The notes under the pieces: generated by a model | What the model saw: only the letters and a program-made list of their open reading frames with translations | Told to the model about the DNA's origin: nothing | The model's database searches: none | Shown here: positions 1 to 6,579 of the stretch, piece after piece | Numbering within the stretch: the first letter of the stretch is position 1 | Layout of the letters: each line of letters opens with the position of its first letter | Source: Bacillota bacterium | Lineage (GTDB): Bacteria; Bacillota; Clostridia; Tissierellales; Sedimentibacteraceae | NCBI GenBank assembly: GCA_023416855.1 | Contig: JAEZGU010000033.1 | Coordinates: 1 to 9,475 of the forward strand | Length of the DNA: 9,475 nt | Direction of reading: 5' to 3' | Position numbers and translations under genes: made by a program

Positions 1-635
1 CTTGTTGTACCTGGTATATCGCTAACTATTACTCTTTCTTCACCGATTAATTTATTGATAATTGATGACTTTCCTGCATTTGGTTTTCCAATAACAGCAA
101 TTTTTATACTGTCATCTTCTTCATTTGTATCCATTGTTTCATCAAATCTAAAAATAATTTCATCAAGTAAATCTCCAATACCCAATGCTTCTGACGAGGA
201 TATGGATATGGGATCACCAATACCTAAATTATAAAATTCATATATATTGTTATTGTTAACAAACTTATCCATTTTGTTAACAACCAATATTATTTCCTTT
301 TTCGCCTTTCTGAGCATCTGAGCAACTTCCATATCTGCTGCCGTAACGCCTTCCTTGCCATCTACCATAAATAATACAACATCTGCCATTTCAATTGCTA
401 CTTCTGCCTGAACCCTCATTTGCGCATAAATTGTATCAGATGTATCCGGCTCAATACCTCCTGTATCAATTAATGTAAAATGATTATCCAGCCATTCACA
501 ATCAGCATAAATTCTGTCTCTTGTAACTCCTGGTGTATCCTCTACTATTGATATTCTTTTTCCTGCTATTCTATTAAAAAGTGTAGATTTGCCTACATTC
601 GGTCTACCTACTATTGCAACTATTGGCTTTGCCAT
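1..635 (-). CDS. der: Ribosome biogenesis GTPase Der (EngA), 5' part only
   Basis: Der/EngA is a tandem-GTPase protein needed for assembly of the large (50S) ribosomal subunit in the cytoplasm. The reading frame starts at the ATG read from 635 down to 633 and stays open to the left edge, giving 211 residues of a protein that is usually about 440 long, so the C-terminal half (rest of G domain 2 and the KH-like domain) lies outside. G domain 1 shows GRPNVGKST (10-18), DTPG (33-36), DTGG (57-60), NKMD (120-123) and a SSSEA segment (146-150). After an acidic linker (about 165-176), G domain 2 starts with GKPNAGKSS (183-191) and DIPGTT (206-211). A GGAGG Shine-Dalgarno (641-645) lies between the stop of the upstream DUF512 gene and this ATG, so the two are almost certainly co-transcribed. 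The tandem P-loops make the identification very secure. Confidence 0.97.
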   Translation of the reverse strand, partial: MAKPIVAIVGRPNVGKSTLFNRIAGKRISIVEDTPGVTRDRIYADCEWLDNHFTLIDTGGIEPDTSDTIYAQMRVQAEVAIEMADVVLFMVDGKEGVTAADMEVAQMLRKAKKEIILVVNKMDKFVNNNNIYEFYNLGIGDPISISSSEALGIGDLLDEIIFRFDETMDTNEEDDSIKIAVIGKPNAGKSSIINKLIGEERVIVSDIPGTT

Positions 636-646
636 TTTTTCCTCCG

Positions 647-1942
647 TTATTTCGTAATTAAATTCAATAAGCTTTCTCCGTCCACTTCACAAACGGTAAC
701 TTCTGTATTTAATTCTCTTTCTAAATCATCTATTGTTAAATCATCAAGCATAACATTGTTGTCATTAATCATATTCTTAGGAATTATAATATTTTTATAA
801 TTATTATCCTTCAATTGCTCTATTATATCCTTACCTGTTGTTAATCCCGATACAGTTATTCTTTCTCCAAAAAAGTTATTTTTGATTTTCACTACTTTTA
901 TATTAACCGGTATTGCCTTCATGATTTTTTCAGATATTTCGGTTAATAACTCATAAGCAGCAACACCTGTAACAAAAGTAAATTCTTCAGCATAAGGTTC
1001 ACTTCCCTTATACTCATCTATTATATCTTCAATCTGCTGTTTAAATAATCTGCACATTCCTATACCATTTTCAAGCTGATCAAATTCTTCATAGCTTTCA
1101 AAAGAAGGGAAGTCATTTTTACTTTGAATATAAAATTCATCTGCAATAAATATAAATCTTGTTCCTAATTTTTTTAGCAACTCTTCTTGAATGTTTGTAA
1201 CTTGTTTTACAATCTCGTTTGAACTTTCTTCATCAAATGGTTTTAATTCTATTAATCTATCTCTAAATTTAGTCAACCCTACAGGAACTACTGCAACACT
1301 TCTCAACCCAGGATGTAGTGATGATAAATCGTTAATTGTTTTGCTTAATTGTTCCTTGTCATTTACATCTCTTACTAAAACAATTTGACAATCTACAGTT
1401 ATACCTGCATCTATTAGCTTTTTTAGATATTCTAAAATGTCAATATCTTTATCATTGCCCATCATGAATTTTCTTAGCTCTGAATCAGTAGTATGGACAG
1501 ACACTTTTATTGGGCTTATTCTGTATTTGATAATCCTATCTATTTCATCATCTTTTAAATTAGTTAAAGTTATAAAATTTCCATAAAGAAATGATAATCT
1601 TGTATCGTCATCTTTCAAATATAGAGTTTTTCTCATACCCTTTGGCATTTGGTCTATAAAACAAAAAATACAATTATTTGAACATACCTTTATATTATCC
1701 ATTAAAGGATTTTCAAATACTATACCGATATCCTCATCATATTCTTTTTCAATTTCAAGCTCCCAAATTTCACCGTTTTGTTTTCTTACTTCAAATAAAA
1801 CAAATTCATCTGAAATTTGATATTTATAATCTATGTAGTCTTTTATACTGCAGTTATTAACTGAGACAAGCTCGTCACCTGGTGATAGTTCAAGCTCTTC
1901 CGCTATTGAATTTTTTAAAACCTTTACTATAATATTTTTCAT
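647..1942 (-). CDS. DUF512 family radical SAM protein with N-terminal PDZ-like domain
   Basis: This 431-residue protein belongs to the DUF512 family of putative iron-sulfur oxidoreductases, whose substrate is not known. Residues 1-65 resemble a small PDZ-like domain (an SPGDELVSVN segment at 20-29). A radical-SAM-type cysteine motif, CSNNCIFC (C87, C91, C94), follows and is directly succeeded by the family hallmark FIDQMPKGMRKTLYLKDDD (95-113). The stretch SVHTTDSELRKFMMGN further on is typical of the family, and the C-terminal third is the DUF512 module. The gene sits 11 bp upstream of der, a neighbourhood that is common in clostridia. Start choice: the ATG read from 1942 has an AAGGGTG-like ribosome site a few bases upstream. 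A promoter with an extended -10 lies about 70 bp upstream. The biochemical role is unknown; the link to der suggests, but does not show, a role connected with ribosomes or translation. Confidence 0.93.
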   Translation of the reverse strand: MKNIIVKVLKNSIAEELELSPGDELVSVNNCSIKDYIDYKYQISDEFVLFEVRKQNGEIWELEIEKEYDEDIGIVFENPLMDNIKVCSNNCIFCFIDQMPKGMRKTLYLKDDDTRLSFLYGNFITLTNLKDDEIDRIIKYRISPIKVSVHTTDSELRKFMMGNDKDIDILEYLKKLIDAGITVDCQIVLVRDVNDKEQLSKTINDLSSLHPGLRSVAVVPVGLTKFRDRLIELKPFDEESSNEIVKQVTNIQEELLKKLGTRFIFIADEFYIQSKNDFPSFESYEEFDQLENGIGMCRLFKQQIEDIIDEYKGSEPYAEEFTFVTGVAAYELLTEISEKIMKAIPVNIKVVKIKNNFFGERITVSGLTTGKDIIEQLKDNNYKNIIIPKNMINDNNVMLDDLTIDDLERELNTEVTVCEVDGESLLNLITK

Positions 1943-2013
1943 ATTACACCCTTTTTGTCTTCACATTTTATCATCAGTGCAAGCTAAAGTTAGCAGGCAT
2001 TTTGCTTCATAGT

Positions 2014-2043
2014 ATTATAACATAACTGTTTCGATAACTGCAA
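2014..2043 (-). promoter_or_regulatory. Predicted sigma-A promoter for the DUF512-der unit
   Basis: Read on the minus strand there is TTGCAG (2043-2038), an 18-base spacer and TATAAT (2019-2014) preceded by TGT, giving the extended -10 TGTTATAAT. The implied transcript would start near 2007 and carry a leader of about 65 bases before the ATG read from 1942. The leader holds only a weak possible hairpin (GCTA-ACTT-TAGC) and no recognisable riboswitch. This is a prediction from motif match and position only. Confidence 0.6.
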
Positions 2044-2123
2044 TGTATTTTTATGCCCTAACCCCATTTTTACAACCGTAGGCAAGGAAATATGAATGAC
2101 ATATTTCGTGTTGTATTTTTATG
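2044..2123. repeat. 12-bp direct repeats TGTATTTTTATG flanking intergenic element A
   Basis: TGTATTTTTATG occurs at 2044-2055 and again at 2112-2123, on either side of the GC-richer palindromic element at 2055-2108. A perfect 12-base direct repeat immediately bounding a short palindromic element looks like a target-site duplication, but the word is AT-rich, so chance cannot be excluded. The right copy overlaps the -35 hexamer proposed for the peptidase gene. Confidence 0.45.
2055..2108 (+). repeat. Intergenic palindromic repeat, copy A
   Basis: Reading the plus strand, the element begins GCCCTAACCCC (2055-2065), then ATTTTT, GTAGG (2078-2082), GCAAGG (2082-2087), and ends in a perfect hairpin GAAATATG (2087-2094), loop AATGA, CATATTTC (2100-2107). 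The same ordered blocks occur on the opposite strand at 4009-3902 (copy B). Such GC-richer blocks stand out from the AT-rich intergenic sequence. No open reading frame is present. It sits between the divergent promoters of the DUF512 and M3 peptidase genes. Confidence 0.6.
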
Positions 2124-2138
2124 AAATTTTGGTATAAT
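2111..2138 (+). promoter_or_regulatory. Predicted sigma-A promoter for the M3 peptidase gene
   Basis: TTGTAT (2111-2116), a 16-base spacer and TATAAT (2133-2138) preceded by TGG form a promoter with an extended -10 (TGGTATAAT from 2130). Transcription would begin about 22-25 bases upstream of the ATG at 2168, leaving a short leader with the ribosome site AGAGGTG (2157-2163). The -35 lies at the junction with the right copy of the 12-bp direct repeat. Confidence 0.65.
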
Positions 2139-2167
2139 ACTTTTAAAACATTATAAAGAGGTGGGAT

Positions 2168-3862
2168 ATGCAATTTAAGGATTTCCAATATGTACGTCCA
2201 GAATATGAAAAAATTAAAGTTCAATATACAGAATTATTGAACAAATTTAACGATTCTAAAAGTGCAAACGAACAATACTTATATTTACAAAAAATAAACG
2301 AGCTTCAAAAAGAAATAGATACCATGGCTCAACTTGTAGCAGTTAGAAACTCAATTAATACTGCAGATGAATTTTATGATAAAGAAAATGAATACATAGA
2401 TATGACAATGCCCAAATTTCGAGGACTTAGAGTAGAATTTTATAAAGCATTATTAAATTCTAAATTTAAAGAAGAATTAAAAGAAAAAGTTATGCCTCAA
2501 CTATTTACAATTGCAGAAATGGAAATCAAGGCATTTTCTGATGAAGTTATTCCTTTAATGCAAGAGGAAAACAAGCTAATTAGCGAATATTCAAAATTAA
2601 TATCATCAGCTGAAATTAATTTTGATGGAAAGGTTCTTAATTTATCTCAAATGCAACCGTATATGGAATCAAAGGACAGATGTGTTAGAAAAGAAGCTTA
2701 TGAAAAATGGAGCAACTTCTTCAAAGAAAATGAAGAAAAATTTGATATTATATATGATCGATTAGTTAAAATTAGGAACGAAATAGCAGTAACCCTAGGA
2801 TTTGAAAATTTTGTTGAATTAGGTTACTTAAGAATGGGTAGATCTGATTATAATAAGAATGATGTTAAGAAATTTAGAGACCATGTTTTAAATTACATAG
2901 TTCCTTTATCAAATGATTTACGAAGCAAACAAGCTAAAAGAATTAATGCAGATGATTTTAAATACTATGATATCCCATTAAACTTTATGACTGGAAATCC
3001 AACTCCAAAAGGTAATAAGTCTTGGATTATGGAAAGAACCAAAAAAATGTATGAAGAGCTTTCGCCTGAAACAGGCGAATTCATAAACTTAATGATTGAT
3101 ATGGACTTATTTGACCTTGAAACAAAACCAAACAAACAAGCAGGCGGCTATTGTACTGTTTTATATAAATATAAGGTACCTTTTATCTTTGCTAATTTCA
3201 ATGGAACTCAGGATGATGTAACCGTAGTAACTCATGAAGCAGGCCATGCATTTCAAACATATCAAAGTAGAAATTGGGATGCACCGGAATATAGCTTCCC
3301 TACCTCTGAAGCATGTGAAATTCATTCTATGGGAATGGAGTTTATAACATGGCCATGGATGGAATTGTTTTTCGAAAATGACACAGAAAAATTTAAGTAC
3401 TACCATTTAGCTGATTCACTTAATTTTATCCCTTATGGAGTAACCGTTGATGAATTCCAGCATGTTGTTTATGAAAATCCAAATATGACTCCTGATGAAA
3501 GAAAAACTGCTTGGAGAAATATTGAAAAGAAATATACACCATACAAAGATTATGGTGACAATGAATTTTTAGACAAAGGAACTCTTTGGTTTAAGCAAGG
3601 ACATATTTTCTTTGGTCCGTTCTACTATATTGATTATACATTGGCTCAAATTTGTGCTTATCAATATTGGATTAAGTTTAATAAAGACCGAAAAATGGCT
3701 TGGGATGACTACAACAACATATGCAAAATAGGAGGAAGTCAATCCTTCCTTGAAATAGTTAAATCAGGAAATCTACAAAGTCCATTTGAAGAAAAAACTA
3801 TTAAGTCTGTTTCATCTCATATAAAAGAATACTTAGATAATATAGATGATTCGAAGCTATAA
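2168..3862 (+). CDS. M3 family oligoendopeptidase (PepF-like zinc metallopeptidase)
   Basis: This 564-residue protein is an M3-family zinc oligopeptidase, expected to cut short peptides in the cytoplasm; there is no signal peptide or membrane segment. The N-terminal half is a charged helical region typical of the family. The active site is HEAGH at 356-360 (zinc ligands H356 and H360, catalytic E357), with the third ligand most likely E384 in CEIHS, 28 residues after H356, which is the family spacing. The conserved C-terminal segment GHIFFGPFYYIDYTLAQ supplies the usual substrate-binding His and Tyr residues. The length matches the shorter clostridial M3 group (about 560 residues), not the 600-residue PepF group. 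Start choice: ATG with AGAGGTG 4 bases upstream and a promoter before it. It is the only plus-strand gene in the window and is bracketed by repeats A and B. Function in peptide turnover is inferred from family. Confidence 0.95.
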   Translation: MQFKDFQYVRPEYEKIKVQYTELLNKFNDSKSANEQYLYLQKINELQKEIDTMAQLVAVRNSINTADEFYDKENEYIDMTMPKFRGLRVEFYKALLNSKFKEELKEKVMPQLFTIAEMEIKAFSDEVIPLMQEENKLISEYSKLISSAEINFDGKVLNLSQMQPYMESKDRCVRKEAYEKWSNFFKENEEKFDIIYDRLVKIRNEIAVTLGFENFVELGYLRMGRSDYNKNDVKKFRDHVLNYIVPLSNDLRSKQAKRINADDFKYYDIPLNFMTGNPTPKGNKSWIMERTKKMYEELSPETGEFINLMIDMDLFDLETKPNKQAGGYCTVLYKYKVPFIFANFNGTQDDVTVVTHEAGHAFQTYQSRNWDAPEYSFPTSEACEIHSMGMEFITWPWMELFFENDTEKFKYYHLADSLNFIPYGVTVDEFQHVVYENPNMTPDERKTAWRNIEKKYTPYKDYGDNEFLDKGTLWFKQGHIFFGPFYYIDYTLAQICAYQYWIKFNKDRKMAWDDYNNICKIGGSQSFLEIVKSGNLQSPFEEKTIKSVSSHIKEYLDNIDDSKL

Positions 3863-3901
3863 ATAATAATATATTGAAAAAGTTTTACATCATAAGCAGT
3901 A

Positions 3902-4009
3902 GAATGCATCAAATTTATTTGCTCACTATCGTTCGCATAAATTTGGCATTCCTTGCATAAGACCTACCTCTATTTTCAGAAAAAAGAATCTGAAAAATAG
4001 GGTTAGGGC
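3902..4009 (-). repeat. Intergenic palindromic repeat, copy B, with two hairpins
   Basis: Reading the minus strand from 4009, the element begins GCCCTAACCC (4009-4000), then TATTTTT, a hairpin with arms at 4000-3989 and 3980-3970 (11 bp with one bulged A), GTAGG (3967-3963), GCAAGG (3956-3951), and a large hairpin whose arms are 3951-3937 and 3918-3902. In plus-strand terms the outer arms are GAATGC...CAAATTTAT and ATAAATTTG...GCATTC, 15 paired bases with a 2-base bulge. The 18-base loop contains CGTTCGC. The ordered blocks match copy A in the opposite orientation. It fills most of the gap between the convergent peptidase and ferredoxin genes. No coding sequence is evident in it. Confidence 0.6.
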
Positions 4010-4015
4010 TATAAT

Positions 4016-4042
4016 AAAAAAAGCCATCATTTGGCTTTTTTT
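4016..4042. terminator. Bidirectional intrinsic terminator
   Basis: The arms AAAAAAAGCCA (4016-4026) and TGGCTTTTTTT (4032-4042) pair around the loop TCATT. The A and T tracts on both sides provide a U-run on either strand, so the hairpin can end the ferredoxin transcript (stop codon 12 bases away, minus strand) and also the M3 peptidase transcript arriving from the left (plus strand). Confidence 0.88.
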
Positions 4043-4054
4043 CTTTAGTATCTA

Positions 4055-4225
4055 TTATTCTTGTACAGGAGCTTCCACTGGACATACACTTGCACATGCT
4101 CCGCAATCGATACAAGTTGCTGGATCAATTTCATATTTATCATCTCCGGCTGTAATTGCTCCTACTGGGCATTCCGGTTCGCATGCTCCACAGCTGATGC
4201 ATGCATCTGTAATTACATATGACAT
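4055..4225 (-). CDS. 2[4Fe-4S] ferredoxin
   Basis: A 56-residue clostridial-type ferredoxin, a small soluble electron carrier. It carries two complete CxxCxxCxxxCP motifs: C9, C12, C15, C19 with P20, and C38, C41, C44, C48 with P49, each expected to bind part of the two [4Fe-4S] clusters, with pseudo-twofold repetition (SCGACEPECPVGAI and DCGACASVCPVEAP). It ends PVQE. The start is the ATG read from 4225, preceded by an unusually strong GGGGGAGGTG ribosome site (about 4234-4243), which suggests high expression. It is monocistronic or the last gene of the operon: an intrinsic terminator follows 12 bases after the stop, and ricT lies 145 bases upstream. Electron donor and acceptor partners cannot be read from the sequence. 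Confidence 0.97.
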   Translation of the reverse strand: MSYVITDACISCGACEPECPVGAITAGDDKYEIDPATCIDCGACASVCPVEAPVQE

Positions 4226-4257
4226 TTATTTCACCTCCCCCAACATTATCAATAAAC

Positions 4258-4266
4258 ATTTTAACA
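4258..4266 (-). promoter_or_regulatory. Possible extended -10 promoter for the ferredoxin gene
   Basis: On the minus strand TGTTAAAAT (4266-4258) matches an extended -10 (TG-N-TAAAAT) about 33 bases upstream of the ferredoxin start. No convincing -35 hexamer is found at 16-18 bases, so this is weak. The rest of the gap 4226-4370 is AT-rich with no strong terminator behind ricT, so read-through from the ricT operon is also possible. Confidence 0.35.
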
Positions 4267-4370
4267 CTATTTGTTAATATTTAAAAGTCTTTTTTATCTA
4301 AAAACTCAAATATTTTCAATATTCCATTTATTGTTAAATATTAATCGAAGTTTGACGAATTATTTTACTT

Positions 4371-5252
4371 TTAATCTTCTAATTCTTTTAGTTCTTCTAA
4401 ATTTATATCTTCATGTTTTTGTTTTAGCACGCCTTCTTCTATAACCTTTAAATTCGAACCGTCAATATCTTCAATTTCAACTGTTCCATCCGGTTTATTT
4501 GTACTAACTCGCGCTGTTTTAAACAATGGATTTATATCTATTACCAAACCTGTTCTGTTACTTCCTAAAATAGCAACTCTGTCTCCAACATCAGGAAGTT
4601 CTCTAATATTTTCTTCATATACTTCATGTTCATAATTTAAGCAACACATTAGACGTGAACATATACCTGAAATTTTAGCCGGATTAAGTGATAATTTCTG
4701 TTCTTTTGCCATCTTTATTGAAACCGGGTAAAACTCACCTAAAAATGATGAACAACACATTGGTCGACCACATGGACCAAGTCCGCCTATCATTTTAGCT
4801 TCATCTCTAACTCCTATTTGTCTCAATTCAATTCTTGTTCTGAATATTGCAGCTAAATCCTTAACAAGCTCTCTAAAATCAATTCTACCATCTGCAGTAA
4901 AATAAAATATCACCTTGTTATTATCAAAAGTATATTCTATATCAACAAGCTTCATTTCCAATCCGTGCTCTTCTATTTTTTTTAAGCATAGATTAAAAGC
5001 ATCTTTTTCTTTTTCTTTATTCTCTTGGTTTATTCTAATATCTTCTTCTGTTGCCAATCTCAAAACTTTTTTAAGTGGTGAAACTATATCCTCTTCCTTA
5101 ACAAATTTCGGACCAACAACAACTTGACCGTATTCAATCCCTCTGATAGTTTCTACTATTACAAAGTCTCCTTCATTTATCCACTTTTTATCAGGGTCAA
5201 AATAGTATATTTTCCCGGCTTTCTTAAATCTGATGCCTACTACCTTTATCAT
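4371..5252 (-). CDS. ricT: RicT (YaaT), PSP1-domain iron-sulfur regulator
   Basis: A 293-residue PSP1-domain protein homologous to B. subtilis YaaT/RicT. In that organism RicT joins RicA and RicF in a complex carrying [4Fe-4S] clusters that works with RNase Y in mRNA maturation and also affects sporulation, competence and biofilm formation. The family cysteine pattern is intact: GPCGRPMCC (C161, C166, C167) and GICSRLMCC (C198, C203, C204), within the PSP1 core (about residues 55-145 and beyond). The C-terminal tail is acidic (ELKELED). The ATG overlaps the holB stop as ATGA, and AGGAGG lies at 5260-5265 inside the end of holB, indicating translational coupling. It is the last gene of the tight operon; the usual B. 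subtilis follower yabA does not follow here, a ferredoxin does. ricA and ricF are not in this window. Confidence 0.95.
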   Translation of the reverse strand: MIKVVGIRFKKAGKIYYFDPDKKWINEGDFVIVETIRGIEYGQVVVGPKFVKEEDIVSPLKKVLRLATEEDIRINQENKEKEKDAFNLCLKKIEEHGLEMKLVDIEYTFDNNKVIFYFTADGRIDFRELVKDLAAIFRTRIELRQIGVRDEAKMIGGLGPCGRPMCCSSFLGEFYPVSIKMAKEQKLSLNPAKISGICSRLMCCLNYEHEVYEENIRELPDVGDRVAILGSNRTGLVIDINPLFKTARVSTNKPDGTVEIEDIDGSNLKVIEEGVLKQKHEDINLEELKELED

Positions 5253-6229
5253 CTAAATTCCTCCTGAATACCTAAAAGCATATTGTCTATCGCTAATTTA
5301 TAATTGACATTGCTTTTTATATTCTCACTAATTTGCTGCATGTATTCAATTACATTGGAATTATTTTTCATTAGTTCACTATGTTGTTTTGCAAGATTTA
5401 TATAATCTTTATTAATTACTAACTCTTCCATATTATTTTTGATAAACATGCAATCTCTAACCCAAGTCATCATTATTTCTATTATTAAATCTATATTATC
5501 TTTTTGTTCATCTAAGTAATTTTCTAATTCATATATAATTTCCGAATCAGAGTTTATAATTTTATCAAATAATTTAATTACTTCTACTCTGAATTTTAGT
5601 AAATTATCTTTTTCTAAACCTATATTTATGGCTTTATTCAATATTCCTTTTGAATAAAAGGCTGCTAATTCAGCAACATCCTCTTTTAAATTATAATTGT
5701 CAGTCAAATAGGAAATAATTGTTTCCTTGCTAACGTTATTTAGTTTAATATGCTGACCTCTTGATAAAATGGTTGTAAGCAACCTGTTTGAATTTGTTGT
5801 TAAGAGAATAATAACAGAGTCTTTTGGCGGTTCTTCCAATGTTTTTAAAAGAGTATTAGCTGCCTGTACTGTCATTTCTTGTGCTTCTCTTATTATATAT
5901 ATTTTTTTGTCAGCTTCATAAGGCTTTTTATAAATTGAATTGATTAATTCATCAATTTCTTCACGCTTAATTGTTGTTTCATCGGAATTTATTACATGTA
6001 AATCCGGATGATTATCCGAATTCACCTTTAAACAGTCAGAACATTTATTGCATGGGTTATTATCAAAATTTTTACAAAGTAAAGCTTGGGCAAACACTAA
6101 AGCTAAAGTATATTTGCCCATGCCTTTTGGTCCTTCAAAAATATAACAATGGGATACTTGATTGTTGATAATTGAATTTATTAAAGATTTTTTGATTTTC
6201 TCCTGGCCTGCTATTTGGCTGAAATGCAT
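5249..6229 (-). CDS. holB: DNA polymerase III delta' subunit (clamp loader)
   Basis: A 326-residue AAA+ clamp-loader subunit that, with tau/gamma (DnaX) and delta (HolA), loads the beta sliding clamp on DNA. It shows HFSQIAGQE near the N-terminus, a P-loop-like GPKGMGKYT (33-41), a four-cysteine zinc module (C52, C60, C63, C66), an IIREA segment where active ATPases have DEA (112-116), and the LEEPP motif (131-135). The sensor-1 SRC motif reads SRG (156-158). Loss of catalytic residues is usual for delta' subunits, which do not hydrolyse ATP efficiently. The C-terminal collar domain is divergent. The start ATG (read from 6229) is preceded by AGGTGAT overlapping the darA stop. The identification is supported by its place between darA and ricT. 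Confidence 0.95.
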   Translation of the reverse strand: MHFSQIAGQEKIKKSLINSIINNQVSHCYIFEGPKGMGKYTLALVFAQALLCKNFDNNPCNKCSDCLKVNSDNHPDLHVINSDETTIKREEIDELINSIYKKPYEADKKIYIIREAQEMTVQAANTLLKTLEEPPKDSVIILLTTNSNRLLTTILSRGQHIKLNNVSKETIISYLTDNYNLKEDVAELAAFYSKGILNKAINIGLEKDNLLKFRVEVIKLFDKIINSDSEIIYELENYLDEQKDNIDLIIEIMMTWVRDCMFIKNNMEELVINKDYINLAKQHSELMKNNSNVIEYMQQISENIKSNVNYKLAIDNMLLGIQEEFR

Positions 6230-6237
6230 TTTATCAC

Positions 6238-6570
6238 CTAAATCTTTTCAAATCTTTCTACATTTGTTACAAAAACAACTGCTCCTCCCACAGTTACTTC
6301 AATTGTTTGTGGTAAATATCCACCTACTGTACTAAATGAACTTGGAGGTATAGCTGCCGTAATTTTCTTTTTAGTTTTGCATATTTTTCTGATAATCTCT
6401 ATTTCTTCATCTACTCTATCGTCCTCAACCAATGAAATTATGGTTGTATTACCTGAGCTTAAAAAGCCTCCGGTAGATGACATTTTTGTTGACGAAAAAC
6501 CATTTTCTCTCAATGCAGAAATCAGCTTATTTGCATCATCATTTTGTACTATGGCAGTTATTGATTTCAT
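6238..6570 (-). CDS. darA: Cyclic-di-AMP receptor DarA/PstA (YaaQ)
   Basis: A 110-residue PII-like protein of the YaaQ/DarA/PstA family, a trimeric cytosolic receptor that binds the second messenger cyclic-di-AMP. The length equals the family length. Visible family features are the N-terminal strand MKSITAIVQNDDA, the STGGFLSSGNTT segment (32-43) that lies in the ligand-binding region in known structures (G35, F36, N41), the middle loop region around VEDDRVDEEI, and the C-terminal VGGAVVFVTNVERFEKI. The ATG read from 6570 has GGAGGATG just upstream, overlapping the tmk stop TAG (6582-6580), so translation is coupled. In B. subtilis the same gene lies between tmk and yaaR-holB; here yaaR is missing. 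The downstream target of DarA is not established, so its role beyond ligand sensing is open. Confidence 0.95.
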   Translation of the reverse strand: MKSITAIVQNDDANKLISALRENGFSSTKMSSTGGFLSSGNTTIISLVEDDRVDEEIEIIRKICKTKKKITAAIPPSSFSTVGGYLPQTIEVTVGGAVVFVTNVERFEKI

Positions 6571-6579
6571 ATCATCCTC

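Noticed and set aside
3915..4115. 66-residue minus-strand open frame overlapping the ferredoxin end and repeat B
   Set aside because: It runs through the terminator and the repeat, is in a different frame from the ferredoxin and has no ribosome site.
4274..4344. Inverted repeat TTAATATTTAA / TTAAATATTAA between ferredoxin and ricT
   Set aside because: The arms consist only of A and T in a very AT-rich gap and are far apart; chance occurrence is likely and no function is indicated.
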